From Prorocentrum cordatum (Eukaryota > Sar > Dinophyceae > Prorocentrales > Prorocentraceae), in assembly GCA_963575745.1 (NCBI GenBank), contig CAUYUJ010020266.1, positions 96,600 through 160,599 on the forward strand: a DNA stretch of 64,000 nt, given 5' to 3'. Below the pieces are notes generated by a model, which did not search any database, was not told the DNA's origin, and saw nothing but the letters and a program-made list of their open reading frames with translations. A program made the position numbers and the translations under genes. Positions 49,346-59,929 of this stretch are shown here, piece by piece (position 1 is the stretch's first letter; every line of letters starts with the position of its first letter).

Positions 49346-50024
49346 GGACGATTCTGCTGAAACCATTTTTTGACGTAGATTCTCGATATCTGCAGGAATG
49401 CCGAACATGTTCAAGCCTGGCGTCCATGGCAGCACCCTCTTGCAACATGCACGCGTGCGGCCCTGGAGGAGGGACCCGACGACCAGGACGTACGGGGTGT
49501 GGTCGTTGGGCTCAGTGACCGCTTCTCTCGGACTCATGCGGAGCACATAACAGTCCGTTAGTGGTAGCCGCCAAGCAGTATCCAGTGCACGTTGTCAATC
49601 GACTGCGTACCTACGCCATCTTGCGGGATGGGATTGTGGAGATTGCACAGGCTGGAGTTTATACGTTCACATGAATGTGCATGTGTGTATCATATGTGTA
49701 TGTAGGCACACACATACACATGCATATCCGTCGTACGTTTTCCCCTCGCTTCGTGGATTGCGCGTCACGAGTGCGTACAGTCTGGACATTGCGACCACCC
49801 GCTCCTCCTTTTGTTCCTTCCCCTCTCGTCGCATCTTCCTAGTCCCTCCCCCTACGCCTCGATTCCTCTTTTTCCCCCTCTTACGCTTCCATTTCCTCAT
49901 TCGCCGTCTCTTCTTTTCGTTTTGCGTTTCCTCGTCCTCCTCATCCTCATCCATATCTTTATTATCCTCCTTCTTCCAATGCTCTTCCTCTTTCTCTTCA
50001 GGTCCACTTAGCGTCATCCTGGAG
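49346..50024. other. No gene; CA/GT and CT-rich stretches
   Basis: 49675-49735 carries a TGTG/ACACA inverted region that could form a hairpin (CACATGAATGTGCATGTGTG, then CACACACATACACATGC). 49800-50000 is CT-rich. Confidence 0.55.
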
Positions 50025-50130
50025 GCTTCTTGGGCGCCTTTTCTGGGCCTCTTGAGGGCCTCTTAGGGGTTCGTGTGGCCCTCTTGGGCCTTCTTGAGTC
50101 CCTCTTGGGCCGTCTTGAGCTTGGGGGCAT
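50025..50130 (+). repeat. Short stretch of CTTGGGCC-type minisatellite
   Basis: TTCTTGGGCGCCTTTTCTGG, GCCTCTTGAGGGCCTCTTAGG and similar units; a small relic of the composite family. Confidence 0.75.
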
Positions 50131-50670
50131 GGGGACAACCATCGTGACGACCATTCTTTTGCTGTGACTTCGCCCTAGCCGCAGCAGGCTCACCCCTCTC
50201 GCCCACGCACGCGGCTTCTCCCCGCCCGCACGCACAGCACGAGCACGAAACCGAAACCGATTTCGTGGAAGGGGTGTTTCCGTTTCACTTCCACTGTTTT
50301 TCCCAACCTCCGATATATACACATACGCACATATCTATAGGTTTACTTAATCGCTTCGCTCATTCCGCCGGCCCGTATTGGTGCACGGCTGTCGAGTGCC
50401 CGTGTGATCGTTGTCAATGGGGTGCTGCTGGGTCGTTTTTTGGTTTATGGATGGCTGGCTTTGGGTGATTTCGCAGGCGGGAACCATTCTTTGCCCGCCT
50501 GAACCTTCTGTTTCGGAAGGTGGCGGCTCGTGAATACGATCGCAGGGAACAAGACAACATTCTGCAGTTTCCTTTTCTTCTCTACTTCATCCCTCCGCTG
50601 CTATGTGTCGTCGTGTGTGAGGGGGGCGGGGTTTTGGGGGTAGCAGGGTAGAAGCGCGAGCGTGGAAAAG
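50131..50670. other. No gene recognised
   Basis: 50222-50275 has GAAACCGAAACCG. The rest is featureless to me. Confidence 0.45.
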
Positions 50671-50677
50671 GCGAGTG

Positions 50678-50775
50678 GCAGAGGAGGAGGAGGAGGAGAA
50701 GGAGGAGGAGGAGGAGGAGGGGGGAGAGGAGGAGGAGGTGGAGGAGGAGGGGGAGGAGGAGGCGGAGCAGGAGGG
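50678..50775 (+). repeat. (GAG)n microsatellite
   Basis: About 95 bp of GAG/GGA with variants, directly before the composite minisatellite array. Confidence 0.93.
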
Positions 50776-52600
50776 GGACGTTCATTGGGATCTCGTAGGA
50801 TGCCTCTCGAGAGCTTCGTGGAGACTCTCGGGAGTCGTTTTCGAGCCTCTTGGGGTCTCTTTCGGGCCCCTTGTCGTTTTTTTGGGGGCCTCTTAGGAGC
50901 CTCTTGGGGTGTCCAGGAGGCCTCTTGGAGCGGTGCGGAGCTGCAGGGTCGGCAGCTGGTTTTATCTAATTACCTTCATCACATTCGCCACCGTGCCTGG
51001 GTGGGGCCCCTGAGGCTTCGTGGACGTTCATTGGGATCTCGTTGGATGCCTCTCGAGGGCTTCTTGGAGACTCTCGGGAGTCGTTGTCGAGCCTCTTGGG
51101 GTCTCTTTCGGGTTCTTTGTCGCTTTCTGGGGCCTCTTAGGAGCCTTTTGGGGCGTCCAGGAGGCCTCTTGGAGCGGAAGGCTCGGATTTTCGGTTCGTG
51201 GTCTCCATCTTGGGCCCCTCTTAGGGCCTTCTTGGGGTCCTCTTGGACCGTCTTGGGCGCCTCTTGGGCTGTCGTGGGGCCCTCTTGGGCGGTCTCGGGG
51301 CTCTCGTGGGGGCCTCTTGGGCCCTCTTGGGGTGGTCCTGGAGGCTTTTTGTTTCCATGTTGGGCCCTTCTCGGGCCCCTTTTGGGGTCCTCTTGGACCG
51401 TCTTGGGCGCCTCTTGGGCTGTCGTGGTGCCCTCTTGGGCGGTCTTGGGGCTCTCTTGGGGGCCTCTTGGGCCGTCTTGGGGTGGTCTTGGAGGCTTCTT
51501 GGGCCGTCTTGGAGCGTCGGAGAGGCGAAAAGGCGAGGAGGCAAACAACCATGCAAAACCCAATGGAAATCAATGGTTTTGGCGCTCTGAGGCTTCGTGG
51601 ACGTTCATTGGGATGCCTCTCGAGGGTGTTCTTGGAGACTCTCGGGAGTCGTTTTCGAGCCTCTTGGGGTCTCTTTCGGGCCCCTTGTCGTCGCTTGTTG
51701 GGGCCTCTTAAGAGCCTTTTGGGGCGTCCAGGAGGCCTCTTGGAGCGGAAGGCTCGGATTTTCGGTTCGTGGTCTCCATCTTGAGCCTCTCTTGGGGCCC
51801 TCTTGGGGTCCTTTTGGACCGTCTTGGGCGCCTCTTGGGCTGTCGTGGGGCTCTCTTGGACGGTCGTGGGCCTCTCTTGGAGGCCTCTTGGGCCGTCTTG
51901 GGGTGGTCTTGGAAGCTTCTTGGGCCGTCTTGGAGCGTCGGAAAGGCGAAAAGGCGAGGAAGCCCAAAACCTTGAAAACCCAATGGAAATCAATGGTTTT
52001 GGCGCTCTGAGGCTTCGTGGACGTTCATTGGGATCTCGTTGGATGCCTCTCGAGGGCTTTTTGGAGACTCTCGGGAGTCGTTGTCGAGCCTCTTGGAGTC
52101 TCTTTCGGGCCCCTTGTCGCCTTTTGGGGCCTCTTGGGGGCCTCTTGGAGCCTCCAGGAGGCCTCTTGGAGCGGAAGGCTCGGATTTTCGGTTCGTGGTC
52201 TCCATCTTGGGCCCCTCTTAGGGCCTTCTTGGGGTCCTCTTGGACCGTCTTGGGCGCCTCTTGGGCTGTCGTGGGGCCCTCTTGGGCGGTCTTGGGGCTC
52301 TCTTGGAAGCCTCTTGGGCCGTCTTGGGGTGGTCTTGGAGGCTTCTTGGGCCGTCGTGGAGCGTCGGAAACGCGAAAAGGCGAGGAAGCCAAAAACCTTG
52401 GAAAACCCTGTGGAAATCAATGATTTTGGCCTCTTGGGGCTCTCTTGGAAAGGGTCGGGGCTCTCTTGGGACGTCTTGGAAGCTTCTTGGGCCGTCTTGA
52501 GGCCGTGTTGGGCGTCTTGGCCCGATCGTTCGGTGATTCGGAACCCCCTTGGACCGTCTTGGATTCCTGTTGGGGCCCTTTTGGCGCGCTCCGGGGAGCG
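50776..52600 (+). repeat. Tandem array of composite CTTGGGGCC elements, plus sense
   Basis: Units begin at TGAGGCTTCGTGG, ACGTTCATTGGGATCTCG and TTGGATGCCTCTCGAGGG near 51012, 51589 and 52009 (older start near 50780). Each runs through CTTGGG-type repeats to a core with CGTCGGA.AGGCGAAAAGGCG, AACCCAATGGAAATCAATGG near 51515, 51935 and 52365. Unit lengths are 577 and 420 bp, differing by internal minisatellite number. Open frames here (up to 454 codons on minus) are repeat by-products. Confidence 0.9.
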
Positions 52601-52789
52601 TGGAAGGCCGCACCCAGGAGGAAAACCATCTCTGACCTGAATTTGCCGGGAGTGTCCCGGGACCTTGCCGGGGTACTTTCCGGCCGGGACCCCCAGGGGC
52701 CGCTCCACGCGCGCGAAGTATAGAGTTATTGTTAACCAGTTACCAGAGATCTTAGCACGCCACTGGCCCGTTGTGCCGGCGAATTTGTA

Positions 52790-52823
52790 TACAAGTATGT
52801 ATGTATGTATGTATGTATGTATG

Positions 52824-52866
<43 letters not shown>
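52790..52866 (+). repeat. (ATGT)n then (TA)n microsatellite
   Basis: Pure ATGT repeats pass into (AT)n ending at 52866. The GC-rich cap of a composite element follows directly. Confidence 0.95.
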
Positions 52867-52868
<2 letters not shown>

Positions 52869-54640
52869 CGGCGCACCGGGTCCGGGGGCCCGGGGCCGGG
52901 ACCTCGACCACAAATGTGGGCTCCGGGGGGCCCGGAGGCTCGTCGGGGCTTGCCGGAGGCCTCCCCGGTCAGACAAGACGGCCCCAGGAGCGCCCAAGAC
53001 GGCCCAAGAAACTTCCAAGAGGCCTCCAAGAGGGCTCCGAGATGCTGAAGATGGCCTCCAGACGTCCAAGGACGCCCCCAAGAGGCCCCAAGAAGCCTCC
53101 AACATGCGTCCCAAGAGGGCCCCTAGACGCAAAAATTGGCCCATTCCCTTCGTAAAACGTACATTTTCAACAAAGTTGTCTTTTGGGCTTTCCGACGTTA
53201 CAGGACGGCCCAAGAGGCGCCCAAGACCGCCCCAAGACGGCCCAAGAAGCTTCCCAGAGGGCCCCAGGACAGCCCAAGAGGGCCCCAAGACGGCCCAAGA
53301 GGCGCCCAAGATGGCCCAAGAGGGCCCCAAGACGGGCCCAAGAGGGGGCCCAGAGGGGGACCACGAACCGCAAGCTCGAGCCTTCCGCCCCAAGAGGCCG
53401 CCAGGAGGCCCCCAGGAGGCCCCTCAAGAGGCCCCAGGAGACCCCAGACGTCCAAGGACGCCCCCAAGAGGCCCCAAGAAGCCTCCAACATGCGTCCCAA
53501 GAGGGCCCCTAGACGCAAAAATTTGCCCATTCCCTTCGTAAAACGTACATTTTCAACAAAGTTGTCTTTTGGGCTTTCCGACGTTACAGGACGGCCCAAG
53601 AGGCGCCCAAGACCGCCCCAAGACGGCCCAAGAAGCTTCCAAGAGGGCCCCAGGACAGCCCAAGAGGGCCCCAAGACGGCCCAAGAGGCGCCCAAGATGG
53701 CCCAAGAGGGCCCCAAGACGGGCCCAAGAGGGGGCCCAGAGGGGGACCACGAACCGCAAGCTCGAGCCTTCCGCCCCAAGAGGCCGCCAGGAGGCCCCCA
53801 GGAGGCCCCTCAAGAGGCCCCAGGAGACCCCAGACGTCCAAGGACGCCCCCAAGAGGCCCCAAGAAGCCTCCAACATGCGTCCCAAGAGGGCCCCTAGAC
53901 GCAAAATTGGCCCATTCCCTTCGTAAAACGTACATTTTCAACAAAGTTGTCTTTTGGGCTTTCCGACGTTACAGGACGGCCCAAGAGGCGCCCAAGACCG
54001 CCCCAAGACGGCCCAAGAAGCTTCCAAGAGGGCCCCAGGACAGCCCAAGAGGGCCCCAAGACGGCCCAAGAGGCGCCCAAGATGGCCCAAGAGGGCCCCA
54101 AGACGGGCCCAAGAGGGGGCCCAGAGGGGGACCACGAACCGCAAGCTCGAGCCTTCCGCCCCAAGAGGCCGCCAGGAGGCCCCCAGGAGGCCCCTCAAGA
54201 GGCCCCAGGAGACCCCAGACGTCCAAGGACGCCCCCAAGAGGCCCCAAGAAGCCTCCAACATGCGTCCCAAGAGGGCCCCTAGACGCAAAATTGGCCCAT
54301 TCCCTTCGTAAAACGTACATTTTCAACAAAGTTGTCTTTTGGGCTTTCCGACGTTACAGGACGGCCCAAGAGGCGCCCAAGACCGCCCCAAGACGGCCCA
54401 AGAAGCTTCCCAGAGGGCCCCAGGACAGCCCAAGAGGGCCCCAAGACGGCCCAAGAGGCGCCCAAGATGGCCCAAGAGGGCCCCAAGACGGGCCCAAGAG
54501 GGGGCCCAGAGGGGGACCACGAACCGCAAGCTCGAGCCTTCCGCCCCAAGAGGCCGCCAGGAGGCCCCCAGGAGGCCCCTCAAGAGGCCCCAGGAGACCC
54601 CAGACGTCCAAGGACGCCCCCACGACGCTTCGCGTCACCA
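52867..54640 (+). repeat. Composite element with 385-bp higher-order tandem repeat
   Basis: A cap (GGCGCACCGGGTCCGG, then CCTCGACCACAAATG), shared with 57465, precedes CCCAAGAGG-type units. The core CCATTCCCTTCGTAAAACG, TACATTTTCAACAAAGTTG occurs at 53141, 53527, 53912 and 54297: periods of 386, 385 and 385 bp, with almost no differences between copies. The near identity implies recent amplification or homogenisation. Because of a period near 128 codons, 390-codon frames appear on plus; they encode Pro/Lys/Gln repeats and are not called genes. Confidence 0.93.
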
Positions 54641-54674
54641 ATTTCTTCTCACAACGATTCCTGGGTCTGTGACT

Positions 54675-54745
54675 CGACAGAACCTAAGCGCGCGCGAAGC
54701 GCGCGCGTGGTTCTAGTATATATATATATATATATATATATATAC
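54675..54745 (+). repeat. GC hairpin followed by (TA)n
   Basis: AGAACCTAAGCGCGCGC, GAA, GCGCGCGCGTGGTTCT can form a near-perfect stem of about 16 bp with a GAA loop (54679-54714); (TA)n follows to 54744. Similar hairpins are at 58422-58460 and, shortened, at 57370-57392. Confidence 0.9.
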
Positions 54746-54944
54746 CGGGGGAGGAGGCCGCCTGGACGGGCCAAGGGACCACCGGGGGCATGGCGTATCA
54801 CGGCTTCCGGGAGCGCTCACAGACGGCCCAAACCAGTCCCGAAACGTGCTGAAAAGGGCTCCAAAAAGGCTCCAAGACGGTCCAGTGCAGCCTAGAGAGT
54901 CACCGAACCATCGCCCCAAGACGTCCAAGATGGCCCCAAGGCGC
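54746..54944 (+). repeat. Fragment of the composite minisatellite family
   Basis: CCAAGACGGTCC, AAGACGTCCAAGATGGCCCC and related units lie just upstream of the DinoSL relic of the next gene. Confidence 0.6.
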
Positions 54945-54966
54945 TCCGTAACCATTTTGGTTCAAA
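54945..54966 (+). other. DinoSL relic upstream of a host gene, 19 of 22 matches
   Basis: Core TCCGTAACCATTTTGGTTCA. The three differences from DinoSL are all transitions (G to A, C to T, G to A). It lies 72 bases before the start codon of the secreted cysteine-rich protein gene, as expected if that gene descends from a reverse-transcribed trans-spliced mRNA. Confidence 0.85.
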
Positions 54967-55038
54967 ACATTGTGGCAACTCTTGACATTTGGTTTGCGCC
55001 TATTGCTGCCAAGCCCCTGTTACTCCGCCGTTGCCGCA

Positions 55039-55590
55039 ATGAACGTCGTGGTGCTTGCGGGAGCGTTCGCCATCCTGCTCGTCGGCCGCGGCTGCGTTGC
55101 CGCCGACGACGTAGCCAAGACCTCGGAGGAACGCTGCCTGATGGAGGACGATTCGCACAACTGCGACGCCACGAACGAGGCCGACGGCGTGGGGCTACTC
55201 CAGTCACGGACGCCGGGCCCCAGCGAAACGCAAATCGCGAACATTTGGAAGGACGAGACGCCGAACCACAAACAATATGAGGAGGCGAGAGCGGACGATA
55301 CACCGATCGATGTCCAGAACCTCAACTCTACCATGCATCGCCAGCATAAACATCCTGGCGACATGTATATCCAAACCATGATGTGTGAGTTGGAGTGCCC
55401 TCAAGCAAACACTTACTGCTGCATAAGGCAGTATCGTTTTGAGAAAGATGCCGTGAAGCAGTTTCAAACTTGCTGTGTGGGTGATAAGGTTGTTCCAGGA
55501 TATGAGTGCGGATGGGGATATACGGGCCAGTGCACAAGTGGGTATTGTTGCAGCAACAGTCGCGGTGGCGCGAGATGTAGCCCGTGCTAG
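55039..55590 (+). CDS. Secreted cysteine-rich protein, single exon
   Basis: 183 residues. The start at 55039 is chosen because it puts a clear signal peptide at the N terminus (hydrophobic VVVLAGAFAILLV, probable cleavage after CVAA, residue 22); an extended open frame upstream has no ATG. After a short linker with VGLLQSR, and one possible N-glycosylation site (NST, residues 96-98), the C-terminal 68 residues hold 12 cysteines, including three CC pairs (residues 127-128, 145-146, 170-171), suggesting a compact disulfide-bonded extracellular domain. No named family is recognised and no function is assigned. The gene has no introns and follows a decayed spliced leader, so it looks like a retrocopy that kept an intact frame. 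Its neighbours on both sides are composite minisatellite DNA. Confidence 0.82.
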   Translation: MNVVVLAGAFAILLVGRGCVAADDVAKTSEERCLMEDDSHNCDATNEADGVGLLQSRTPGPSETQIANIWKDETPNHKQYEEARADDTPIDVQNLNSTMHRQHKHPGDMYIQTMMCELECPQANTYCCIRQYRFEKDAVKQFQTCCVGDKVVPGYECGWGYTGQCTSGYCCSNSRGGARCSPC

Positions 55591-55689
55591 TTCAATTGTC
55601 CTCTTCTGAATCCCGCTCGGTGTCATGTCCTGCCCGCTCGTATGATAACCTGCGCGTTCATTTTAAAGTCGCGTTCGCCGGGTCTGTCC

Positions 55690-56330
55690 GCCCGGCGCGA
55701 CCCCAGCGAAGCGAGATTGGCAACGCGAGATGGGTGAAGCGAACCGTAAGGGCAACAACAAAAAGATGGCCCCAGGGCGTCGCAAGAACGCGCCCAGACG
55801 CTTCAAGCTGCCTCCCACAGGCTTATCAAAATGCCCCCAAGAGGGCAACAAATTCCAATTCCTTTGGGAACGTACATTTTTAGCAGAAGCACCTTTTCGC
55901 TTTTCTGACGCTCCAAACAGTCCAAGAAGCCCCGAAGACCGCCTAAACGCAGCCCATGAGGGCCCAACAGACCCCAAGATAACCCAAGAGGGACCCAAGA
56001 CGGCCCAAGAGACACCCAAGATTGCCCAAGAGGGCCCCAAGACGGCTTTAAGAAGGGGCCCAGACGGGGGATCCGAACGGACTTTCTGGGCCCTCGGCCC
56101 CGAGAGGCCCCCAGGAGGCCCCAAGAGGCGCCCAGGAGGCCCCCAAAACGCCGCCAGAGGCCCCCAAGGGGCCCCCAAGAGGCTCCCGAGGGGCCCCCAA
56201 AAGTCTGCAAACGGCCCCCAACAGGCACTGAACCGGGCCCCAAGAGCTTCGGAACTGCTTCCAGGAGGCCCCCAAGAGACCTGCCACGAGATCCGAACGA
56301 ACTGTTCAGATGCTTCAGTGAGGAGCGCCA
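55690..56330 (+). repeat. Composite CCAAGAGGGCC element, copy at 55.7 kb
   Basis: The core TTCCTTTGGGAACGTACATT, TTTAGCAGAAGCACC, TTTTCGCTTTTCTGACG (55858-55910) matches the cores at 53141 and 57745. CCCAAGAGG and GGCCCCC units surround it. Open frames of about 240 codons on plus are repeat by-products. Confidence 0.85.
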
Positions 56331-56369
56331 GACGCCTCCAGGACGACCCCGGATGGCCAGTTGTCGTCG

Positions 56370-56399
56370 CCGAGTTCGTTCGTCGTCGTCGTCGTCGTA

Positions 56400-56440
<41 letters not shown>

Positions 56441-56447
56441 GCGGAGG
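56370..56447 (+). repeat. (GTC)n microsatellite
   Basis: Nearly pure GTC triplets with one GTA. Confidence 0.95.
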
Positions 56448-57085
56448 TGACATGACCACCTCAGCTCATGACATCTCAGAGTCCACAGTTTACGAGGATG
56501 TCATAGGCGAACGTGGCTGGACCACCGTAGGACAGGGCATGAGGTCAGAGTTGCAAGGATATCTCAGGCCAATGTGTCCTGACCACCTCAGCTCAGGGCA
56601 TCTCGGAATCCAGGGTTCCCCGGATGTCCTGGGCGAAAGTGGCCGAGCCACCATGGAGCGTCTTATCTCCTAGGTCAGAGTTGCGAGGATGTCTGAGGCG
56701 AAAGTGGACTGACCACCCCAGCTCAGGGCCTTTCGGAACCCAGAGTTTCGAGGATGCCCCAGGCGAAAGCGGCCGGACCACCAGGGGGCAGAGCATCCTC
56801 GAGGTGAGAGTTAGGTGAGAGTTGCGAGGATGTCTAATGCGGAAGTGGCCTGACCACCTGAGCTCAGTGCATCTCATCACCCACAGTTGCAGGGCTGTCT
56901 CAGGCGAGAAGCAATGACCACAATTAGGCAGGGCATCTCAGAGGTCAGGGTTGCGAAGATGCCTCAGGCAAAGGTGGCCACACCACCTCAGCGCAGGGCA
57001 TATCGGAAACCCGAGCTGCGAGAATGTCATAGGCGAAAACGACCGGACCACCACGGGGCAGGGCCACACCACCTCCGAAGTGTTT
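56448..57085 (+). repeat. Tandem array, unit about 60-65 bp, about ten copies
   Basis: The unit is TGACCACCTCAGCTCAGGGC, ATCTC.GAA.CCAGAGTT, CGAGGATGTC, CAGGCGAAAGTGGCC. Alternate units differ more than every second one, hinting at a ~125-bp two-unit period. Confidence 0.85.
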
Positions 57086-57357
57086 GGATATCTCAGCGGT
57101 GCTCGCGTCGTGCACCTTCCTCGCGTAGGCTATTGCTTGGACCTCGCATTGCCAAGCCCTGCTCTGCACCATCCCTCTTGTGCGCCTTGCCTTGTACGCC
57201 CTCACTCTGCGCGAACCCGCTCATTCGATTAGAAGTAGTATCGGCCGCGGCCATCCGACGCCCCAAAGAAACACACTGAGGCTTCCCTCCTCCCCTGCCC
57301 CCCTCTTGTTGACTCCATATTTCCTCGTGCATATAGCTTCACAGCAAATCCCGTCCC
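57086..57357. other. Nothing recognised
   Basis: Unique-looking sequence without a supportable gene. Confidence 0.45.
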
Positions 57358-57365
57358 TGAGCTTG

Positions 57366-57429
57366 GCTAGATCCGAAGCGCGCGCGAAGCGCTATTATAT
57401 ATATATATATATATATAATATTCTTATAT

Positions 57430-57463
<34 letters not shown>

Positions 57464-57464
57464 G
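57366..57464 (+). repeat. Shortened GC hairpin plus (TA)n
   Basis: GATCCGAAGCGCGCGCGAAG, CGCT, then (TA)n broken by TTCT. It is followed by the cap CACCGGGCCCGGGGCCCC, CCTCGACCACAAATG, the same junction as at 52866. Confidence 0.85.
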
Positions 57465-58420
57465 TCGCCGCACCGGGCCCGGGGCCCCCGGGGCCGCAGC
57501 CTCGACCACAAATGGGGGGACGTCGGGCCCAGCCCGCTCCCCGCCGGGCCCCAGATCGGCCCCTGGAGCGCCCAGACGGCCGTCCAGGCGGCCCCATGCC
57601 GCCCAGAGCCACCCTGAAGACAACCTCCAGCGGTCTCCTGCGGCTCAAGAGGCGTCTCGAACTGCCCCAGACGCCTCCAAGACGCTCGAAGACCCCTCCA
57701 AGAGATCCCCCCAGACGGCCCCGGGAAGCAAAAATAGCTCCCTTCCTTTAGTAAACGTACATTTTTTCCATATTCGATTTTTTGTCCTTCGTACCGTCCT
57801 TTACGACCTCAGACTCTCCCTAGACCGCCCCAAGACGGCCCACGAAGCCCACAAGAGAGCCCCAAGACGGCCCCAGAGGGGCCCAGGACAGTCCAAGAGG
57901 CGCCCAGGACGGCCCAAACGCGTCCCCGAAGGGCCCCAAGAGGGGCCCAAGACGGGAAACTCAAGTGAACCTTCCAGCCCCCCCGCCCCAGGAGGCCCCC
58001 AAGAGGCCCCTAAGAGACCCCCAAGAGGCCCCAAGAGGCCCCCAAGACGCCCGCGGCAGGCCCCAAAGGGCCTCCAGAGGCCCCCCAAGTGGCTTCCAAC
58101 AGGCCTCCCGAGGTTCCCAGGAAGCCCCCGGGAGACCCCCCAGAGGGCCCCAACGGGCTTCTGAGAGGCTTCCCCAGAAACCTTCATGTACGTCTACATG
58201 CGGCCTCTGGTCCAAAAACCTGAGACCGTTCCTGGGACGCCGCCGGGGCCGCCGGGCTCCAACAGCAAATTGAGGAAGCACGGAGAACCCCCCAGAAGCC
58301 CTTCAGATGCCCCCACGAAGACCCAAGAGGTTCCCAAGAGGCCCTCAGGAGGCACGACTATGTCACGCGCCTGTGCTTGATAGCGCTGTCCAAGATCTTC
58401 TAGCGCGCCCCCGGTCTGGA
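57465..58420 (+). repeat. Composite CCAAGAGGCCCC element, copy at 57.5 kb
   Basis: Cap at 57465-57520, minisatellite, core TTCCTTTAGTAAACGTACAT, TTTTTCC (57742-57790), more minisatellite to about 58340. A non-repetitive right end then leads to the GC hairpin at 58422. This is a complete-looking unit of the same order as 52867-54714. Confidence 0.85.
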
Positions 58421-58465
58421 CTAGAACCTGAGCGCGCGCGAAGCGCGCGCGATGGTTCTAATATA
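58420..58465 (+). repeat. GC hairpin, third copy
   Basis: TAGAACCTGAGCGCGCGC, GAA, GCGCGCGCGATGGTTCTA: complementary arms of 7 and 8 bp around a GAA loop. An AT-rich TATATA/CATATA stretch follows. Confidence 0.9.
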
Positions 58466-58572
58466 GACGTATATACATAGCTATGTATATGCATATGTGT
58501 ATATGCATGAACGCATTTTAAAATATGCATGTAAATATTTAGCTGTACATCGAGAGGGATCTATATATATAC

Positions 58573-58630
<58 letters not shown>

Positions 58631-58640
58631 GGAGATGAGG
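58466..58640 (+). repeat. TA/CATA and (GA)n microsatellites
   Basis: ATATACATAGCTATGTATAT and related units, then TATATATA at 58560-58580 and pure (GA)n to about 58625. Confidence 0.9.
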
Positions 58641-59929
58641 AGAGGTCAAATTCGCCCCAGCAGGGCTCCCACTTCCCGAGTTACATCTCGAAGGAACTTC
58701 TCGGGTTCACTTGTATTGAACAGTCTATTCAGTGCCTGTCTATGCCTCTCTGGGGGTCACCTTTAGTGAAAGTGGTGGGGACGTCAGAAGTTGTTCGACA
58801 TGTTTAATGTAGGAAACTTGTCGGCGAGGGATAGTCCAAGAGTCAGTCTGACGAAGATGAACTTGAAGGTCTTCTATGACTTTGCCTCACGTCGCAGTGA
58901 ACGTCGCAGTTGTCTTGTTCAAGATATTTGCTTCCTAAGGGTCGGGGTGCAGTCGCGACTAGCAGACCAGCATTGCAAAACGCAGATGCAGTTGGGGCAG
59001 GCGATTTGTTGCCGCTGCCGCTGGCCGCGTACAAGCTTATACCGCACGCACGGCTAAACGCCGCCCGCTGAACAGAGGACCGCGGAAAGCCGCACTTCTC
59101 TGATGATTTTTCTTGGTACTGTTTACATCACCATCTAATCGTGAAGAGGTTGCGCTGAGATAGGTTATGGCTGAGGCTGTGCTTGCACTCCATGGCCCTA
59201 TGCAGGTTGGGACGGATGGCAGCAGATATAGAATTATGTCGATAGCAAAAGCGCGGGAGGTTTCGAACGGACGCCCAGTTGAGAGCCAACCGCTGGTGCT
59301 GAAATCGATTCGCTCCTACCCTTTCTCCCTCCGTTCACCCACTTGTTCGCGCATCTCGAAGGCGTGCAGGCAGCAGGGGGCAGCGTATGGCAACCAAGGA
59401 TAACCGTGCAGCCGACCACTCAAACGCTACAAGCGGGTCATCGGCGGCGGGCCCGGGGGGAAGCGAGAGGGGGCGGGCCCTCTCAAAAAGGCTCGGAAGT
59501 CCCCGGGGCTTCGACGAGTTTTCTGGGCCTTCCCCGAAGGCACCAAAAGCAACTCCTAAGGGAGGGGCTTCGCTTCTGCGAAGCCCCGCCGCCTTCCGAG
59601 GAGGCCTTCTCCCTCCCACTTCCCCCCAGCGCTCGCCGCCGAGGTCAGGCGCAAGAGGGGGAGCGAGGAGGCGAGAGGGGAGCCACTCCTCCTGCCAGGC
59701 CCCCGTGGCCAGGGCAGGCCCGGACCTGCCTGGCCCCAGAGCCTCTGGGCCGGGCCGCCCCTGTCGGGCGCTCGGCGGCGGGGGGGGGGCAATGATCTGG
59801 GCCTCCCAGATGGGGTCGGAGTGCAGTCGACCCGTGTCATGAGGATGCGCGACAGGGATGGCCAGGCATGGCGCGGGCGTGGGAGTGCGTCCTGCTGGGC
59901 ACCCCTGCCCAGACGTGCTCGCGTCGTGA
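58641..59929. other. No gene recognised
   Basis: About 1.3 kb without a repeat or domain that I recognise. Frames of 130-150 codons near 59343-59842 occur on both strands in GC-rich sequence and have no features. Confidence 0.45.

Noticed and set aside
50979-52392. Overlapping frames of 190-450 codons in the composite array
   Set aside because: Degenerate 9-12 bp units (multiples of three) keep frames open on both strands; the peptides are simple repeats.
53136-54672. Frames of 240-390 codons on plus and about 190 on minus in the 385-bp repeat
   Set aside because: Pro/Lys/Gln or Gly/Leu/Trp repeats from a unit length near a multiple of three; open on both strands, no start context or domain.
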